Shown here one piece after another: positions 8,150 to 16,799 of a DNA stretch of 64,000 nt. Position 1 is the stretch's first letter. Each line of letters opens with the position of its first letter. The notes under the pieces were generated by a model. It had not been told where the DNA came from, did no database searches, and saw only the letters and a program-made list of their open reading frames with translations. The stretch is from Curtobacterium sp. MCSS17_008. GTDB taxonomy: Bacteria > Actinomycetota > Actinomycetes > Actinomycetales > Microbacteriaceae. The stretch spans positions 186,001-250,000 of the forward strand of contig NZ_QKSM01000004.1 in NCBI RefSeq assembly GCF_003234185.1, in the 5' to 3' direction. Both the position numbers and the translations under genes were made by a program.

Positions 8150-8997
8150 TCGGGCACCACCGTCTCATCGGCGTCGCCGGCCCTGGAGGACGTCGGCGGC
8201 GCGGGCGGTGCGTGCAGGACCGCGATGTCGCCAGAGACCGAGTTCACCTTGAGGTCGAGCCACTCGCCGGACAGCTCGCCGCCCTGCTTGACGTAGGACC
8301 CGCGCACCCCGCGGATCTCGGAGTCGTCGAACTGCAGCTTGCCGGACGCCGTGCTGACCGTGCAGCGGTAGGGGACGCCGTCCTCGAGCCGGACGCTCAC
8401 CGAGCCGGAGACGGTGTTCACCCGGGCGGAGTCCGGCGTGCCCTGCAGGTCGAGCACGACGTCGGCGTTCACGCCGTCGGCCGAGAAGCGCGGGATCGCC
8501 CCGGTTGCGACGACGTCGCCGGAGACGGTGCGGACGGTGAGCCCGCCGTCGAGGTCGCGGACGGTGGTGGACCCGGAGACGGCGTGCACGGCGAGGTCGC
8601 CCGCGAGGCCGTCGACGACGACGTCGCCGGACACCGTGTTCACGTTCGCGCCCCGGTTCGTGCCGGAGAGCAGTGCGCCGGCGGAGACGACGCCGACCGT
8701 GACGCGGGCGTCGCGCGGGACGAGGACGCTGACGTCGGCCGAGGCCCGGCCGCGGAACGACTTCAGGAAGCCGAGCGGGTCGTCCCAGCGGATCTGGGGG
8801 TGGTCGATCGTGAGCGTGTCGCCGTCGAGCTCGATCTTGAGCGGCTTGCCGGACACGCTGTGCACCTCCACCCGGGCGGTCGGTTCGTCGTGCGCGACGA
8901 CGTCGACCTGTCCACCGGCGAGTCCGACGCGCAGGGCGCGGACGATCCCGGTGTCGATCACCTTGGGCTCCTCGACGAGCCACTTCTCCTGGGCCAT
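8146..8997 (-). CDS. DUF4097 family beta-strand repeat protein
   Basis: A 283-residue protein starting MAQEKWLVEEPKVIDTG. It is built from repeating strands with the recurring phrase VSGDVVVDG / VRTVSGDVVAT / VNTVSGSVSVRL, typical of the DUF4097 right-handed beta-solenoid (adhesin-like) fold. No signal peptide or membrane helix is visible, so it is probably cytoplasmic. The start is supported by GAGGAGG 4 bases before ATG 8997. PadR-DUF4097 pairs are common in Gram-positive bacteria and often respond to envelope stress; that role is inferred here. Confidence 0.88.
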   Translation of the reverse strand: MAQEKWLVEEPKVIDTGIVRALRVGLAGGQVDVVAHDEPTARVEVHSVSGKPLKIELDGDTLTIDHPQIRWDDPLGFLKSFRGRASADVSVLVPRDARVTVGVVSAGALLSGTNRGANVNTVSGDVVVDGLAGDLAVHAVSGSTTVRDLDGGLTVRTVSGDVVATGAIPRFSADGVNADVVLDLQGTPDSARVNTVSGSVSVRLEDGVPYRCTVSTASGKLQFDDSEIRGVRGSYVKQGGELSGEWLDLKVNSVSGDIAVLHAPPAPPTSSRAGDADETVVPE

Positions 8998-9010
8998 GTT
9001 GCCTCCTCGA

Positions 9011-9055
9011 ACTCGCGATGTATCGCGTTGCGTGGAATCACGCTACATCGCGAGT
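9011..9055 (-). promoter_or_regulatory. Candidate PadR operator: nested palindromes upstream of the DUF4097-padR operon
   Basis: ACTCGCGATGTA (9011-9022) and TACATCGCGAGT (9044-9055) are a perfect 12 bp inverted repeat. Nested at the left arm is CGCGAT-gt-ATCGCG (9014-9027). The site lies just before the GAGGAGG ribosome site of the DUF4097 gene. Its right arm sits within the last codons of yczE. Confidence 0.6.
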
Positions 9056-9712
9056 GGCCCCGAGGCAACGGTTCGGGCGCGAGCTTGCGGGCAGGCGGGC
9101 GTCCGACCGGGTCGGCGACCACGGCAGGCGACGGAAGAGCGGCATGAGCGGCTGCACCATCGGGCCGATCGCGAACGCGGCCACCACCGTGCCGACGCCG
9201 ACGTCCCCGCCGAGCAGCCAACCGACCGCGACGACGGTGACCTCGATCACCGTGCGCGCGAGCCACAGCGGCCAGCCGAACCGCTCGTGCACGCCGACCA
9301 TCAGGCCGTCGCGGGCCCCGGTGCCGAGGCCCGCACCGATGTAGCACGCGGTCGCGACCGCGAGCAGTGCCAGGCCCGCCGCGAAGAGCAGCACCCGTGC
9401 GACGAGGCCGTCCGGCTCCGGCACCAGCCAGAGGACCACGTCGGCGGAGGGGCCGATCGCCAGGACGTTGCAGAGCGTGCCGATCCCCGGCTTCTGGCGG
9501 AGCGGGACCCAGAGCAGCAGGATGACGACGCTCGACACCACGGTGATGACGCCGAACGACCACGGCAGGACGTTCTCGAGGCCCTGCGTCAGCACCGTCC
9601 ACGACCCGACCCCGACGACCGCGCGCACCTGCAGGGCGGTGGAGGCGCCGTAGAGGAAGAGGCCGACGGCGAGCTGGACGAAGCGGAGCGTGCGGGCGGT
9701 GGAGCGGGACAT
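9038..9712 (-). CDS. yczE: YczE-like integral membrane protein
   Basis: A 224-residue membrane protein with five predicted helices (from about residues 8, 48, 80, 108, 155). It has the family features LQVRAVVGVGSWTVL and GAGLGTGARDGLMVG. The YczE/YyaS/YitT-like family has no settled function and is typically divergent from a MocR regulator of the YczR type, exactly as here. The last 25 residues (after about 200) are polar and run over the PadR operator, possibly a recent extension. A GACGAT box at 9719-9724, 6 bases before the ATG, suggests a leaderless start. Confidence 0.85.
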   Translation of the reverse strand: MSRSTARTLRFVQLAVGLFLYGASTALQVRAVVGVGSWTVLTQGLENVLPWSFGVITVVSSVVILLLWVPLRQKPGIGTLCNVLAIGPSADVVLWLVPEPDGLVARVLLFAAGLALLAVATACYIGAGLGTGARDGLMVGVHERFGWPLWLARTVIEVTVVAVGWLLGGDVGVGTVVAAFAIGPMVQPLMPLFRRLPWSPTRSDARLPASSRPNRCLGATRDVA

Positions 9713-9718
9713 GTGCCG

Positions 9719-9724
9719 ATCGTC
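9719..9724 (-). promoter_or_regulatory. Leaderless -10 box (GACGAT) for yczE
   Basis: GACGAT, then 6 bases, then ATG 9712. It lies next to the yczR operator arms. Confidence 0.45.
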
Positions 9725-9727
9725 CCG

Positions 9728-9760
9728 CCGGATTGGCCTGGTCGTCGAGAGCCAATCCGG
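9728..9760. promoter_or_regulatory. yczR/yczE operator: 10 bp perfect inverted repeat
   Basis: CCGGATTGGC (9728-9737) and GCCAATCCGG (9751-9760), separated by 13 bases, sit in the 61 bp gap between the two divergent genes, flanked by the two -10 boxes. ATTGG/CCAAT half-sites are as expected for a MocR regulator controlling itself and its neighbour. Confidence 0.7.
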
Positions 9761-9761
9761 C

Positions 9762-9767
9762 TAGCGT
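9762..9767 (+). promoter_or_regulatory. Leaderless -10 box (TAGCGT) for yczR
   Basis: TAGCGT, then 6 bases, then GTG 9774. It abuts the right operator arm, so repressor binding would block it. Confidence 0.6.
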
Positions 9768-9773
9768 GGACCC

Positions 9774-11225
9774 GTGCCCCCGGTCTCCCTCAGCGCTCGC
9801 TCCGCCGCCGTGCTCCTCTCCGACTGGCGCGGCGGGACCGACGCGCCCGCGTACGAGGCCCTCTCCGACGCGATCCGGGTCCTGGTCATCGACGGCCGGA
9901 TCCCGCTCGGCGTCCGGCTGCCCGCCGAGCGAGGGCTCGCCCAGGCACTCGGGATCTCGCGCACGACGGTCGCGAACGCCTACGCCCGACTGCGGGAGGA
10001 CGGCTTCGTCGTCTCGCTCCGCGGGTCGGGCAGCGTCGTGCACCTGCCGCGCGAGCTCGCGGGCCGGCCGGACCCGGAGCGGCTCGGCGGCGTCGTCGCG
10101 GGGGACGCGCTCGACCTGCGGAAGGCCGCGTTGCACGCCGCTCCGGAGGTCGCCGAGGCCGTCGAACGTGCGGTTCGGCACGTGCCGGCGGCCCTCGCCG
10201 GGATCGGGTACGACACCGTCGGCGACCCGGGGCTGCGCGCCGTGATCGCCGCTCGCTACACCGAGCGCGGACTGCCGACGGATCCGTCGCAGATCGTCGT
10301 CACGATCGGGGCGCAGCACGCGATCGCCCTGCTCGCCCGCGTGCTCGTCCGTCGCGGGGACGCCGTGCTCGTCGAGTCCCCGACCTACCCGCACGCGCAC
10401 GAGGCCGTCCGGGAGGCCGGCGGCCGGCTCGTCGGCGTCCCCGTCGACGCGCGGGCGGGTTGGGACGCCGCCGCGCTCGAGACGACGCTCCGTCGGACCA
10501 CGCCCGCGCTGGCCTACGTCATGCCGGAGCTGCACAACCCGACCGGGGCGACGATGACACCCGGCACGCGGGACCTGCTGCTGTCCGTCGCCGCCTCGAC
10601 CGGGACCACCGTCGTGGCCGACGAGACGATGGGGGAGCTCCGCATCGACGGCGAGCCGGCGCTGCCGCTCGCCGCCGCCGACCCGACCGGCGCGTCGGTG
10701 GTGATGATCGGTTCGGCCGCCAAGGTCTTCTGGGGCGGCCTGCGGATCGGCTGGGTGCGTGCCGCACCGGAGCTGCTGCAGCGCCTGCTGCTCGCCCGCC
10801 CGACGGGCGACCTCGGCACGCCCGTGCTCGACCAGCTGGTCGCGCGCGAGCTGGTGCCGCGGACGGCGGCCGTCCTGGAGGCGCGGCGCACCTTCCTGCG
10901 CGCCGGGCGCGACGACGTCGTGGCCGCGCTCCGCACGCGGCTGCCCGAGTGGGACGTCCCCTCCCCGGCGGGCGGGTTGACGACCTGGGTCGGGCTCGGC
11001 CGACCGGTGTCGAGTGCGCTCGTGCTCGCCGCGCGCGCCGAGGGCGTGGTGCTCGCCTCCGGCGGGGTGTTCGGGCCGGACGGCGGGTTCGAGCGGTACC
11101 TGCGGGTGCCGTACACGATGGGTGCCGCGGACCGCGTGCGCCTGGTCGAGTCCCTCGAGCGTGCCTGGGCGCGCATCGGCGGCGAGGGCGCGGGTGCGCG
11201 GGGGTCACTCGCCGCCGTGGTGTAG
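9774..11225 (+). CDS. yczR: MocR-type PLP-dependent transcriptional regulator (YczR-like)
   Basis: A 483-residue fusion of a GntR winged helix (about residues 25-95; LPAERGLAQALGISRTTV is the recognition region) with a class I aminotransferase fold (about 110-475). The PLP lysine is Lys317 in GSAAKVFWGGLRIGW, and ELHNPTGATM is the PLP-phosphate/Asp region. Such regulators sense PLP or an amino compound and act as DNA-binding dimers. The GTG start is set by the TAGCGT box 6 bases upstream. Its partner yczE is divergent and the operator lies between them. Confidence 0.9.
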   Translation: MPPVSLSARSAAVLLSDWRGGTDAPAYEALSDAIRVLVIDGRIPLGVRLPAERGLAQALGISRTTVANAYARLREDGFVVSLRGSGSVVHLPRELAGRPDPERLGGVVAGDALDLRKAALHAAPEVAEAVERAVRHVPAALAGIGYDTVGDPGLRAVIAARYTERGLPTDPSQIVVTIGAQHAIALLARVLVRRGDAVLVESPTYPHAHEAVREAGGRLVGVPVDARAGWDAAALETTLRRTTPALAYVMPELHNPTGATMTPGTRDLLLSVAASTGTTVVADETMGELRIDGEPALPLAAADPTGASVVMIGSAAKVFWGGLRIGWVRAAPELLQRLLLARPTGDLGTPVLDQLVARELVPRTAAVLEARRTFLRAGRDDVVAALRTRLPEWDVPSPAGGLTTWVGLGRPVSSALVLAARAEGVVLASGGVFGPDGGFERYLRVPYTMGAADRVRLVESLERAWARIGGEGAGARGSLAAVV

Positions 11226-11299
11226 GGGTCATCCCCGAGGAGGAGCCCGCCCGGCGCGTTCTCGCTCCCCGGGGTGACGCGGTCGGCCGCCGGTTCCGC

Positions 11300-11305
11300 G
11301 AGGCT
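11300..11305 (+). promoter_or_regulatory. Leaderless -10 box (GAGGCT) for the membrane protein at 11312
   Basis: GAGGCT, then 6 bases, then ATG. A weaker match than most in this window. Confidence 0.4.
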
Positions 11306-11311
11306 CGGAGC

Positions 11312-11971
11312 ATGACCCCGACCGTCGCCACCCACCGTCCCGTTCCCGCGTCGGCGCACCGACCGGTCCCGCGCGCCGTGCGCATCTCGATCGCCCTCAC
11401 CGCGTCGGTCCTCGTCGGCGTGCTCACCTCGTTCGGGCAGGCAGTGCCGGCGCTCGCCGCGGCCGCGAACGCCGCCGGGCCGTGGTTCGTCGTCGCGGTG
11501 GCGCTCTGCGCGCTCGCCGGGGTGCGGACCGGCCGCGCCGGCCTGGCGCTCGCGGCGGTGCTCGGGGTCGCCTCGCTCGAGCTCATGCACCTCGGCTACT
11601 GGGCTGCGACGAACCTGCGCGGTCACCCGGACGTGCTGTCGATCACCAACTTCTGGGTCCTGATGGGGCTGCCCGCGGGGGTGCTCGCGGGCGCCGTCGC
11701 CGTCGGCCTGCGGACGCGGGACGACCGCTGGCGCGCCGCGGCCCTGGGCGTGGCCGCGGCGATCCTGGTCGGCGAAGGCGTCCGTGCCGTGCTGCAGGTG
11801 GCCGACGATGCGACCAGGCCCGGCTGGGTCGCCCAGATCGTGGTCGGCGTGGCGGTGCTCGTCGTCGCGACCGTGACGGCGCGGACCCCGGTGGCGCGGG
11901 TGGTCGCGCTCGGCACGGGGATCGTCGGCGCGGTCGGGGTGCTCGGAGCGTACCTGCTGATCGGCGGGTGA
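11312..11971 (+). CDS. DUF6518-like multi-pass membrane protein
   Basis: A 219-residue hydrophobic protein with six predicted helices (starting near residues 25, 55, 75, 112, 145, 180) and short loops. It resembles the DUF6518 family of small actinobacterial membrane proteins; no functional residues stand out. A Pro/His-rich N-terminus of about 22 residues precedes the first helix. It lies between yczR and the RND exporter and is probably a single unit. Confidence 0.7.
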   Translation: MTPTVATHRPVPASAHRPVPRAVRISIALTASVLVGVLTSFGQAVPALAAAANAAGPWFVVAVALCALAGVRTGRAGLALAAVLGVASLELMHLGYWAATNLRGHPDVLSITNFWVLMGLPAGVLAGAVAVGLRTRDDRWRAAALGVAAAILVGEGVRAVLQVADDATRPGWVAQIVVGVAVLVVATVTARTPVARVVALGTGIVGAVGVLGAYLLIGG

Positions 11972-12021
11972 ACGGTCCTCCACAGGTCCGCGAACACCGT
12001 CCGCTTCGCAGGTGGAACTGC

Positions 12022-12027
12022 GAGGAT
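12022..12027 (+). promoter_or_regulatory. Leaderless -10 box (GAGGAT) for the RND exporter
   Basis: GAGGAT, then 7 bases, then GTG 12035. Confidence 0.45.
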
Positions 12028-12034
12028 CGACCAC

Positions 12035-15000
12035 GTGCACCTCCTCTCGGTCTTCAGCCTCCGCAACCGTGCCCTCATCGCGCTCGTCACGATCGTCGTG
12101 GCGGTGTTCGGCGGCGTCGCGCTGACGAACCTCAAGCAAGAGCTGATCCCGAGCGTCCAGTTCCCCCAGGTGGCGATCGTCAGCGCCTACCCGGGAGCGA
12201 CGCCGGAGGTCGTGTCGAACGACGTGTCGACCAAGATCGAGCAGGCGATCCAGGTCGTCCCGGACCTCGAGTCGACGAGCGCGACGTCGTCGACCGGTCA
12301 GAGCGTCGTGTCGGCCTCGTTCGACTACGGCTCGAACCTCGCGAGTGCCGAGGACAAGATCCAGACCGCCGTGAACGCCCTGTCGTTGCCGGACACCGTG
12401 CAGACCCAGATCGTCACCGGGTCCTTCGACGACCTCCCCGTGCTGCAGCTCGCCGTCACCGCCTCGGGCAACCAGGAGCAGCTCGTCGACCGGCTGAACG
12501 CCACCGCGGTGCCGGACCTCGAGAAGCTCGACGGGGTCCGCCAGGCCGACGTCTTCGGCAACCCCGGACGACGCGTGGTGATCACGCCGGACACCGACGA
12601 GCTCGCGGCCCGTGGCCTCACCACGCAGTCGGTCTCGGACGCCCTCGACGACAACGGCACGCTCATCCCGGGCGGCACCATCACCGAGGACGGCAAGACG
12701 CTCTCGGTGCAGACCGGGCAGCGCATCGCCTCCCTCGACGACATCCGAGGGCTGCCGCTGACCGCGTCGAGCGGGTCGGGGTCGTCGTCCTCGGGCGCTG
12801 GCTCGGAGTCGGCGGCCGGTGGTGCGGCGACGGGGTCCGGCGCCGCCGGTGCGCCGGGCAGCACGGGGTCGACGACCGGCGGGGCCACCGGGTCCGGGGA
12901 CGGGACCGCGGGAGGGTCCGCAGCGGGTCAGACCGGCACCGACGGGACTGCCACCGGCGGGGCCGGCACCGACGGGACTGCCACCGGCGGGGCGGGCGCG
13001 AGCACGGCCTCGACGCCGACCGCGCTCGGTGACGTCGCGACCGTCCGGATCGAGGAGTCGCCCCGCACGTCGATCAGCCGGGTCGACGGCAAGACGGCGC
13101 TCACCGTCGCCATCACGAAGACGCAGGAGGCGAACACCGTCGACGTCTCCGAGACGGTGAAGGACGCCCTGCCCGGCATCGAGGCGAAGGTCGCCGGCGA
13201 CCCGCAGTTCACGGTGGTCTTCGACCAGGCGCCCTACATCCAGCAGTCGATCGACTCCCTGGCCGAGGAAGGGCTGCTCGGACTCGGGTTCGCCGTCGTG
13301 GTGATCCTGGTGTTCCTGCTCTCGTGGCGGTCGACGCTCGTCACCGCGATCTCCATCCCGACGTCCGTGCTGCTCGCCGCGATCGGCATGCAGGCGGCGG
13401 GCTACACGCTCAACATCATCACGCTCGCCGCGCTCACGATCGCGATCGGCCGGGTGGTGGACGACTCCATCGTGGTCATCGAGAACATCAAGCGGCACCT
13501 GCAGCCCGGCGTCGACCGCGGTCGGGCGGTGCTCGACGCGGTGCGCGAGGTCGCGGGCGCCGTCACCGCGTCGACGCTCACCACCGTGGCGGTGTTCCTG
13601 CCGGTGGCCTTCGTCGCGGAGCTCGTCGGCGAGCTGTTCCGACCGTTCGCGCTCACGGTCACCATGGCCCTGATCGCATCGCTCTTCGTGTCCCTGACGA
13701 TCGTGCCCGTGCTCGCCTACTGGTGGCTCCGGGCGCCGAGGGCCGACCGGAACGCGGACCCAGCCGCGACCCGCGCGGACGCGGCAGGCGCGGGCTCGGT
13801 GTCCACGGACGCGGCGGGCGCGGGCTCGGCGTCCACGGGTGCGCTGGCGTCGGCTGACGACCTGCACGACGCCGGCACCTCCGACCGGCTGCGCCGGGGC
13901 TACCTGCCCGTCCTCCGCTGGGCGGTCGGCCGTCCGGCGCTCGTCCTCGCGCTGGCCGTGCTCGTCCTCGGCGGCACCGGTGCGGCCGTGCCGTTCGTGA
14001 AGACGAACTACCTCGGCGACTCCGGACAGAACACCTTCACCGTGACGCAGGACCTCGAGCCGGGCACGAGCCTCGACGAGCAGTCCGACGCGGCGCGTGA
14101 GGTCGAGGGCGTCCTGCGCGACGTGTCCGGCGTCGAGACCGTGCAGACCACGATCGGATCGAGCGGACAGTCCATCCAGGCCGCGTTCGGCGGCGGTGCC
14201 TCGGCGTCGGTCCAGTACAACGTCACGACCGACGCCGAGGCCGACCAGAACACGATCCAGTCGACCGTCCGCGACCGCATCGAGCAGCTCGACGGCGCCG
14301 GTGAGGTCACCATGTCGTCCGGCGGCGGTGGGTTCGGCGGCTCGAGCGACATCGAGGTCGACGTCACCGCGCCGACCCAGGCCGAGCTCGAGACCGCGGC
14401 CGCGGAGGTCCTCGACGAGATGCGCGGCGTCGAGGGCACGACCGGTGCGACGAGCAACCTGTCCGCCGCGGTGCCGTACCTCGCCGTGCAGGTCGACCGG
14501 AGTGCAGCAGCAGAGCGCGGACTCACGGAGACCCAGGTCGGCGGGATCGTCGCAGCCGCGGTCTCGCCGCGCGACACCGGGAGCGTCGAGATCGACGACG
14601 CCACGTTGGACGTGTACATCGCCGACCCGGAGCCGCCGACGACCATCGAGGCGCTCGAGTCGCTGTCGATCCCGACCGCGAGCGGCGAGGTCCCGCTCAC
14701 CGACGTCGCGACCGTCGAGCAGTCCGACGGTCCGACGACGATCACCACCTCGGACGCCGTCCGCACCGCGACCATCACGGTGACCCCCGACTCGACCAAC
14801 CTCGGCGCGGCGGTGCAGAACGTCACGCAGGCGGTCGACCGCCTCGACCTGCCGCAGGGCGCATCGGCATCGATCGGCGGTGTCGCATCGAGCCAGTCGT
14901 CGGCGTTCAGCCAGCTGCTCCTCGCGATCCTGGTGGCGATCCTCATCGTCTACGTGATCATGGTCGCGACCTTCCGCAGCCTGCTGCAGCCGCTCCTGCT

Positions 15001-15481
15001 GCTCGCCTCGGTGCCGTTCGCGGCGACCGGCGCGCTGCTGCTCCAGATCGTCACCGGCATCCCGCTCGGGGTGGCGTCGATCATCGGCCTGCTCATGCTC
15101 GTCGGCATCGTCGTGACGAACGCGATCGTCCTCATCGACCTCGTGAACCAGTACCGCCGACGCGGCCTCCGGGTGCGCGACGCACTGATCGAGGGTGCGA
15201 CCCGACGGCTCCGGCCGATCCTCATGACGGCCCTCGCGACGATCTTCGCGCTGCTGCCGATGGCGATGGGCCTCACCGGCAAGTCCGGGTTCATCTCGCA
15301 GCCGCTCGCCCTCGTGGTGATCGGCGGCCTGGTGTCCTCCACGCTGCTGACGCTCGTGGTGCTGCCGGCGCTCTACTCGGTGGTCGAGGGCTTCCGGGAG
15401 CGTCGAGCCGATCGACGGGCGGCCCGGGACGCGGCCGCGGCAGGCGACGCCGGCGGGGACCGCACCGTGGCGGCCGGGTAG
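12035..15481 (+). CDS. RND efflux transporter of the AcrB/SwrC type
   Basis: A 1148-residue proton-driven exporter with the RND layout: helix 1 (about residues 10-30), a large extracytoplasmic domain, helices 2-6 (about 410-570), a second large domain and helices 8-12 (about 970-1120). The proton-relay acidic pair is Asp476-Asp477 in GRVVDDSIVVIENIKRH. The opening FSLRNRALIALVTIVVAVFG and FPQVAIVSAYPGATPEVV match Gram-positive SwrC (YerP), which exports surfactin-like lipopeptides and drugs. Two Gly/Ser/Thr/Ala-rich inserts stand out (about residues 248-325 and 570-605); the first has a 30 bp tandem duplication at 12935-12994. The start is GTG with a GAGGAT box. Confidence 0.92.
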   Translation: MHLLSVFSLRNRALIALVTIVVAVFGGVALTNLKQELIPSVQFPQVAIVSAYPGATPEVVSNDVSTKIEQAIQVVPDLESTSATSSTGQSVVSASFDYGSNLASAEDKIQTAVNALSLPDTVQTQIVTGSFDDLPVLQLAVTASGNQEQLVDRLNATAVPDLEKLDGVRQADVFGNPGRRVVITPDTDELAARGLTTQSVSDALDDNGTLIPGGTITEDGKTLSVQTGQRIASLDDIRGLPLTASSGSGSSSSGAGSESAAGGAATGSGAAGAPGSTGSTTGGATGSGDGTAGGSAAGQTGTDGTATGGAGTDGTATGGAGASTASTPTALGDVATVRIEESPRTSISRVDGKTALTVAITKTQEANTVDVSETVKDALPGIEAKVAGDPQFTVVFDQAPYIQQSIDSLAEEGLLGLGFAVVVILVFLLSWRSTLVTAISIPTSVLLAAIGMQAAGYTLNIITLAALTIAIGRVVDDSIVVIENIKRHLQPGVDRGRAVLDAVREVAGAVTASTLTTVAVFLPVAFVAELVGELFRPFALTVTMALIASLFVSLTIVPVLAYWWLRAPRADRNADPAATRADAAGAGSVSTDAAGAGSASTGALASADDLHDAGTSDRLRRGYLPVLRWAVGRPALVLALAVLVLGGTGAAVPFVKTNYLGDSGQNTFTVTQDLEPGTSLDEQSDAAREVEGVLRDVSGVETVQTTIGSSGQSIQAAFGGGASASVQYNVTTDAEADQNTIQSTVRDRIEQLDGAGEVTMSSGGGGFGGSSDIEVDVTAPTQAELETAAAEVLDEMRGVEGTTGATSNLSAAVPYLAVQVDRSAAAERGLTETQVGGIVAAAVSPRDTGSVEIDDATLDVYIADPEPPTTIEALESLSIPTASGEVPLTDVATVEQSDGPTTITTSDAVRTATITVTPDSTNLGAAVQNVTQAVDRLDLPQGASASIGGVASSQSSAFSQLLLAILVAILIVYVIMVATFRSLLQPLLLLASVPFAATGALLLQIVTGIPLGVASIIGLLMLVGIVVTNAIVLIDLVNQYRRRGLRVRDALIEGATRRLRPILMTALATIFALLPMAMGLTGKSGFISQPLALVVIGGLVSSTLLTLVVLPALYSVVEGFRERRADRRAARDAAAAGDAGGDRTVAAG
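12935..12994 (+). repeat. 30 bp tandem duplication inside the RND exporter gene
   Basis: Two head-to-tail copies differing at one base, encoding GTDGTATGGA twice in the Gly/Thr-rich extracytoplasmic linker. The unit length keeps the frame. Confidence 0.85.
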
Positions 15482-15547
15482 ACGACGGGAGCGGGCGCTG
15501 GTGGTCGGCGACACCGCGGCACCGGCCGTCCAGCACACCCCGCCCGT

Positions 15548-16633
15548 TCAGCGCAGCCGGTCGCGCAGGAACGCCACCACGCGCTCGCTCATCGCCCGGT
15601 CGAGCTGCGCGATCGAGTGCGCCGTGCCCTCGACCGCGACGAAGGTCACCGGCACGTCGTGCTCACGAAGCGTGGCGACGAACTCCTGCGACTCCCACAG
15701 CGGGATGAACTCGTCGGTGGAGTGCCCGACGAAGAACGGCGGGGTGTCCTCGGTGACGTGGTACTCCGGCGAGGCCTGTCGCGCGGCCGGACAGTCCGCG
15801 TAGCTCCTGCACCCGAGGTAGAGCAGCTGCTTCCGCTGGAACGAGGCGGACACCCCGTCCGGTTCGGTCGATCGCGTCGTCAGGTTCGTCGGGCCGCTCA
15901 GGTCGACCACGGCCCGGACCCGGTCGCCCTCGGCCCACGCGGCGGACTCGTGGTCCGTGACGGCGAGCATGGCGGCCAGGTTCCCGCCGGCGCTCCCGCC
16001 GAACAGCCCCACCTCGTCGGGGTCGATGTCGTACGTCGCGAGGGTCGCCGGTCGGAACACCCAGTCGAGCGCCCGCCGCACGTCGTCGAGGCCCGCGGGG
16101 AAGGGGTCGGTCGGCGCCAGGCGGTAGTCCACGTTGACGGTGACGAAGCCCTCGGACGCCAGGTACTGGCAGACGGCGCGGTAGGCGGCGGTGGCCTTGT
16201 CGCCGTGCGACCAGCTCCCGCCGTGGATCATCATCACGGCGGGACGTCCACCCGTCGGGCGGTCGTCGGACGACCCGGACGAGTCGGCTCCACCGGTCAC
16301 GTCGGACGGACCCGTCGAGTCGGATCCGCCGGATGCACCGGACGGGCCCGACGAGTCGGACGCGCCGCTCGGCGCCGCCGTGGGCGTCGCGGTGGTGTCC
16401 GGCGCGCTGTCCGGCGGCAGGCAGACGTCGAGTCGCTGCAGGTCGTCCGCCCCGTACGGCACGTCCTCGACGACCTCGATCCCCGGGTACCGCAGGGAGA
16501 GCGGGTAGATGACCGGGTCGGCGGTCACGACGTCGTTCCGGTCACCCGCCGGAGCCCCGCTGCACGAGACGAGCGCGCCGAGCGTCATGCCCGCGGCCAG
16601 GAGCGCGAGCAGTGTTCGTCGTCCGGACCGCAT
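15548..16633 (-). CDS. Secreted lipoprotein esterase of the HSL/alpha-beta hydrolase-3 type
   Basis: A 361-residue lipoprotein. The signal peptide MRSGRRTLLALLAAGMTLG ends in lipobox LVSC, so the mature protein is anchored outside the membrane. A Ser/Gly/Thr/Asp-rich linker (about residues 75-118) precedes the hydrolase. Oxyanion motif IHGGSW is at about 134, nucleophile motif GGSAGG at about 214, and the acid and base are probably Asp in STDEF (about 306) and His in GTAHS (about 338). It resembles carboxylesterases and BD-FAE-type hydrolases; substrate unknown. ATG 16633 was preferred over a longer frame because it gives the signal peptide and has TAGCGT at 16642-16647. Confidence 0.88.
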   Translation of the reverse strand: MRSGRRTLLALLAAGMTLGALVSCSGAPAGDRNDVVTADPVIYPLSLRYPGIEVVEDVPYGADDLQRLDVCLPPDSAPDTTATPTAAPSGASDSSGPSGASGGSDSTGPSDVTGGADSSGSSDDRPTGGRPAVMMIHGGSWSHGDKATAAYRAVCQYLASEGFVTVNVDYRLAPTDPFPAGLDDVRRALDWVFRPATLATYDIDPDEVGLFGGSAGGNLAAMLAVTDHESAAWAEGDRVRAVVDLSGPTNLTTRSTEPDGVSASFQRKQLLYLGCRSYADCPAARQASPEYHVTEDTPPFFVGHSTDEFIPLWESQEFVATLREHDVPVTFVAVEGTAHSIAQLDRAMSERVVAFLRDRLR

Positions 16634-16641
16634 CGACGTCC

Positions 16642-16647
16642 ACGCTA
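16642..16647 (-). promoter_or_regulatory. Near-leaderless -10 box (TAGCGT) for the esterase
   Basis: TAGCGT, then 8 bases, then ATG 16633. Confidence 0.5.
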
Positions 16648-16799
16648 ACCCGCCGTCGGGCGTGCTGCGTCCGTCGCACGGACGACGAGGGCGTCCTCCC
16701 GACGGTCGAGCCCCGCCTCCGCGCGCGCCGCCCGAGCCCACCCCGACCCCGACCCTGCCCACGGGTGCCAGGATGGGCGCGAGACCCGCAGGAGGACCC

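Noticed and set aside
8414..11971. A plus-strand open frame running through DUF4097, yczE and yczR into the membrane protein
   Set aside because: Only the last part from ATG 11312 is protein-like; the rest is antisense or out of frame with well-supported genes.
10514..15538. A minus-strand open frame of more than 1600 codons opposite yczR and the RND exporter
   Set aside because: Its translation is Arg/Asp/Gly/His-rich without domains, and it is antisense to two genes with complete family motifs. Such frames arise from extreme GC at third positions.
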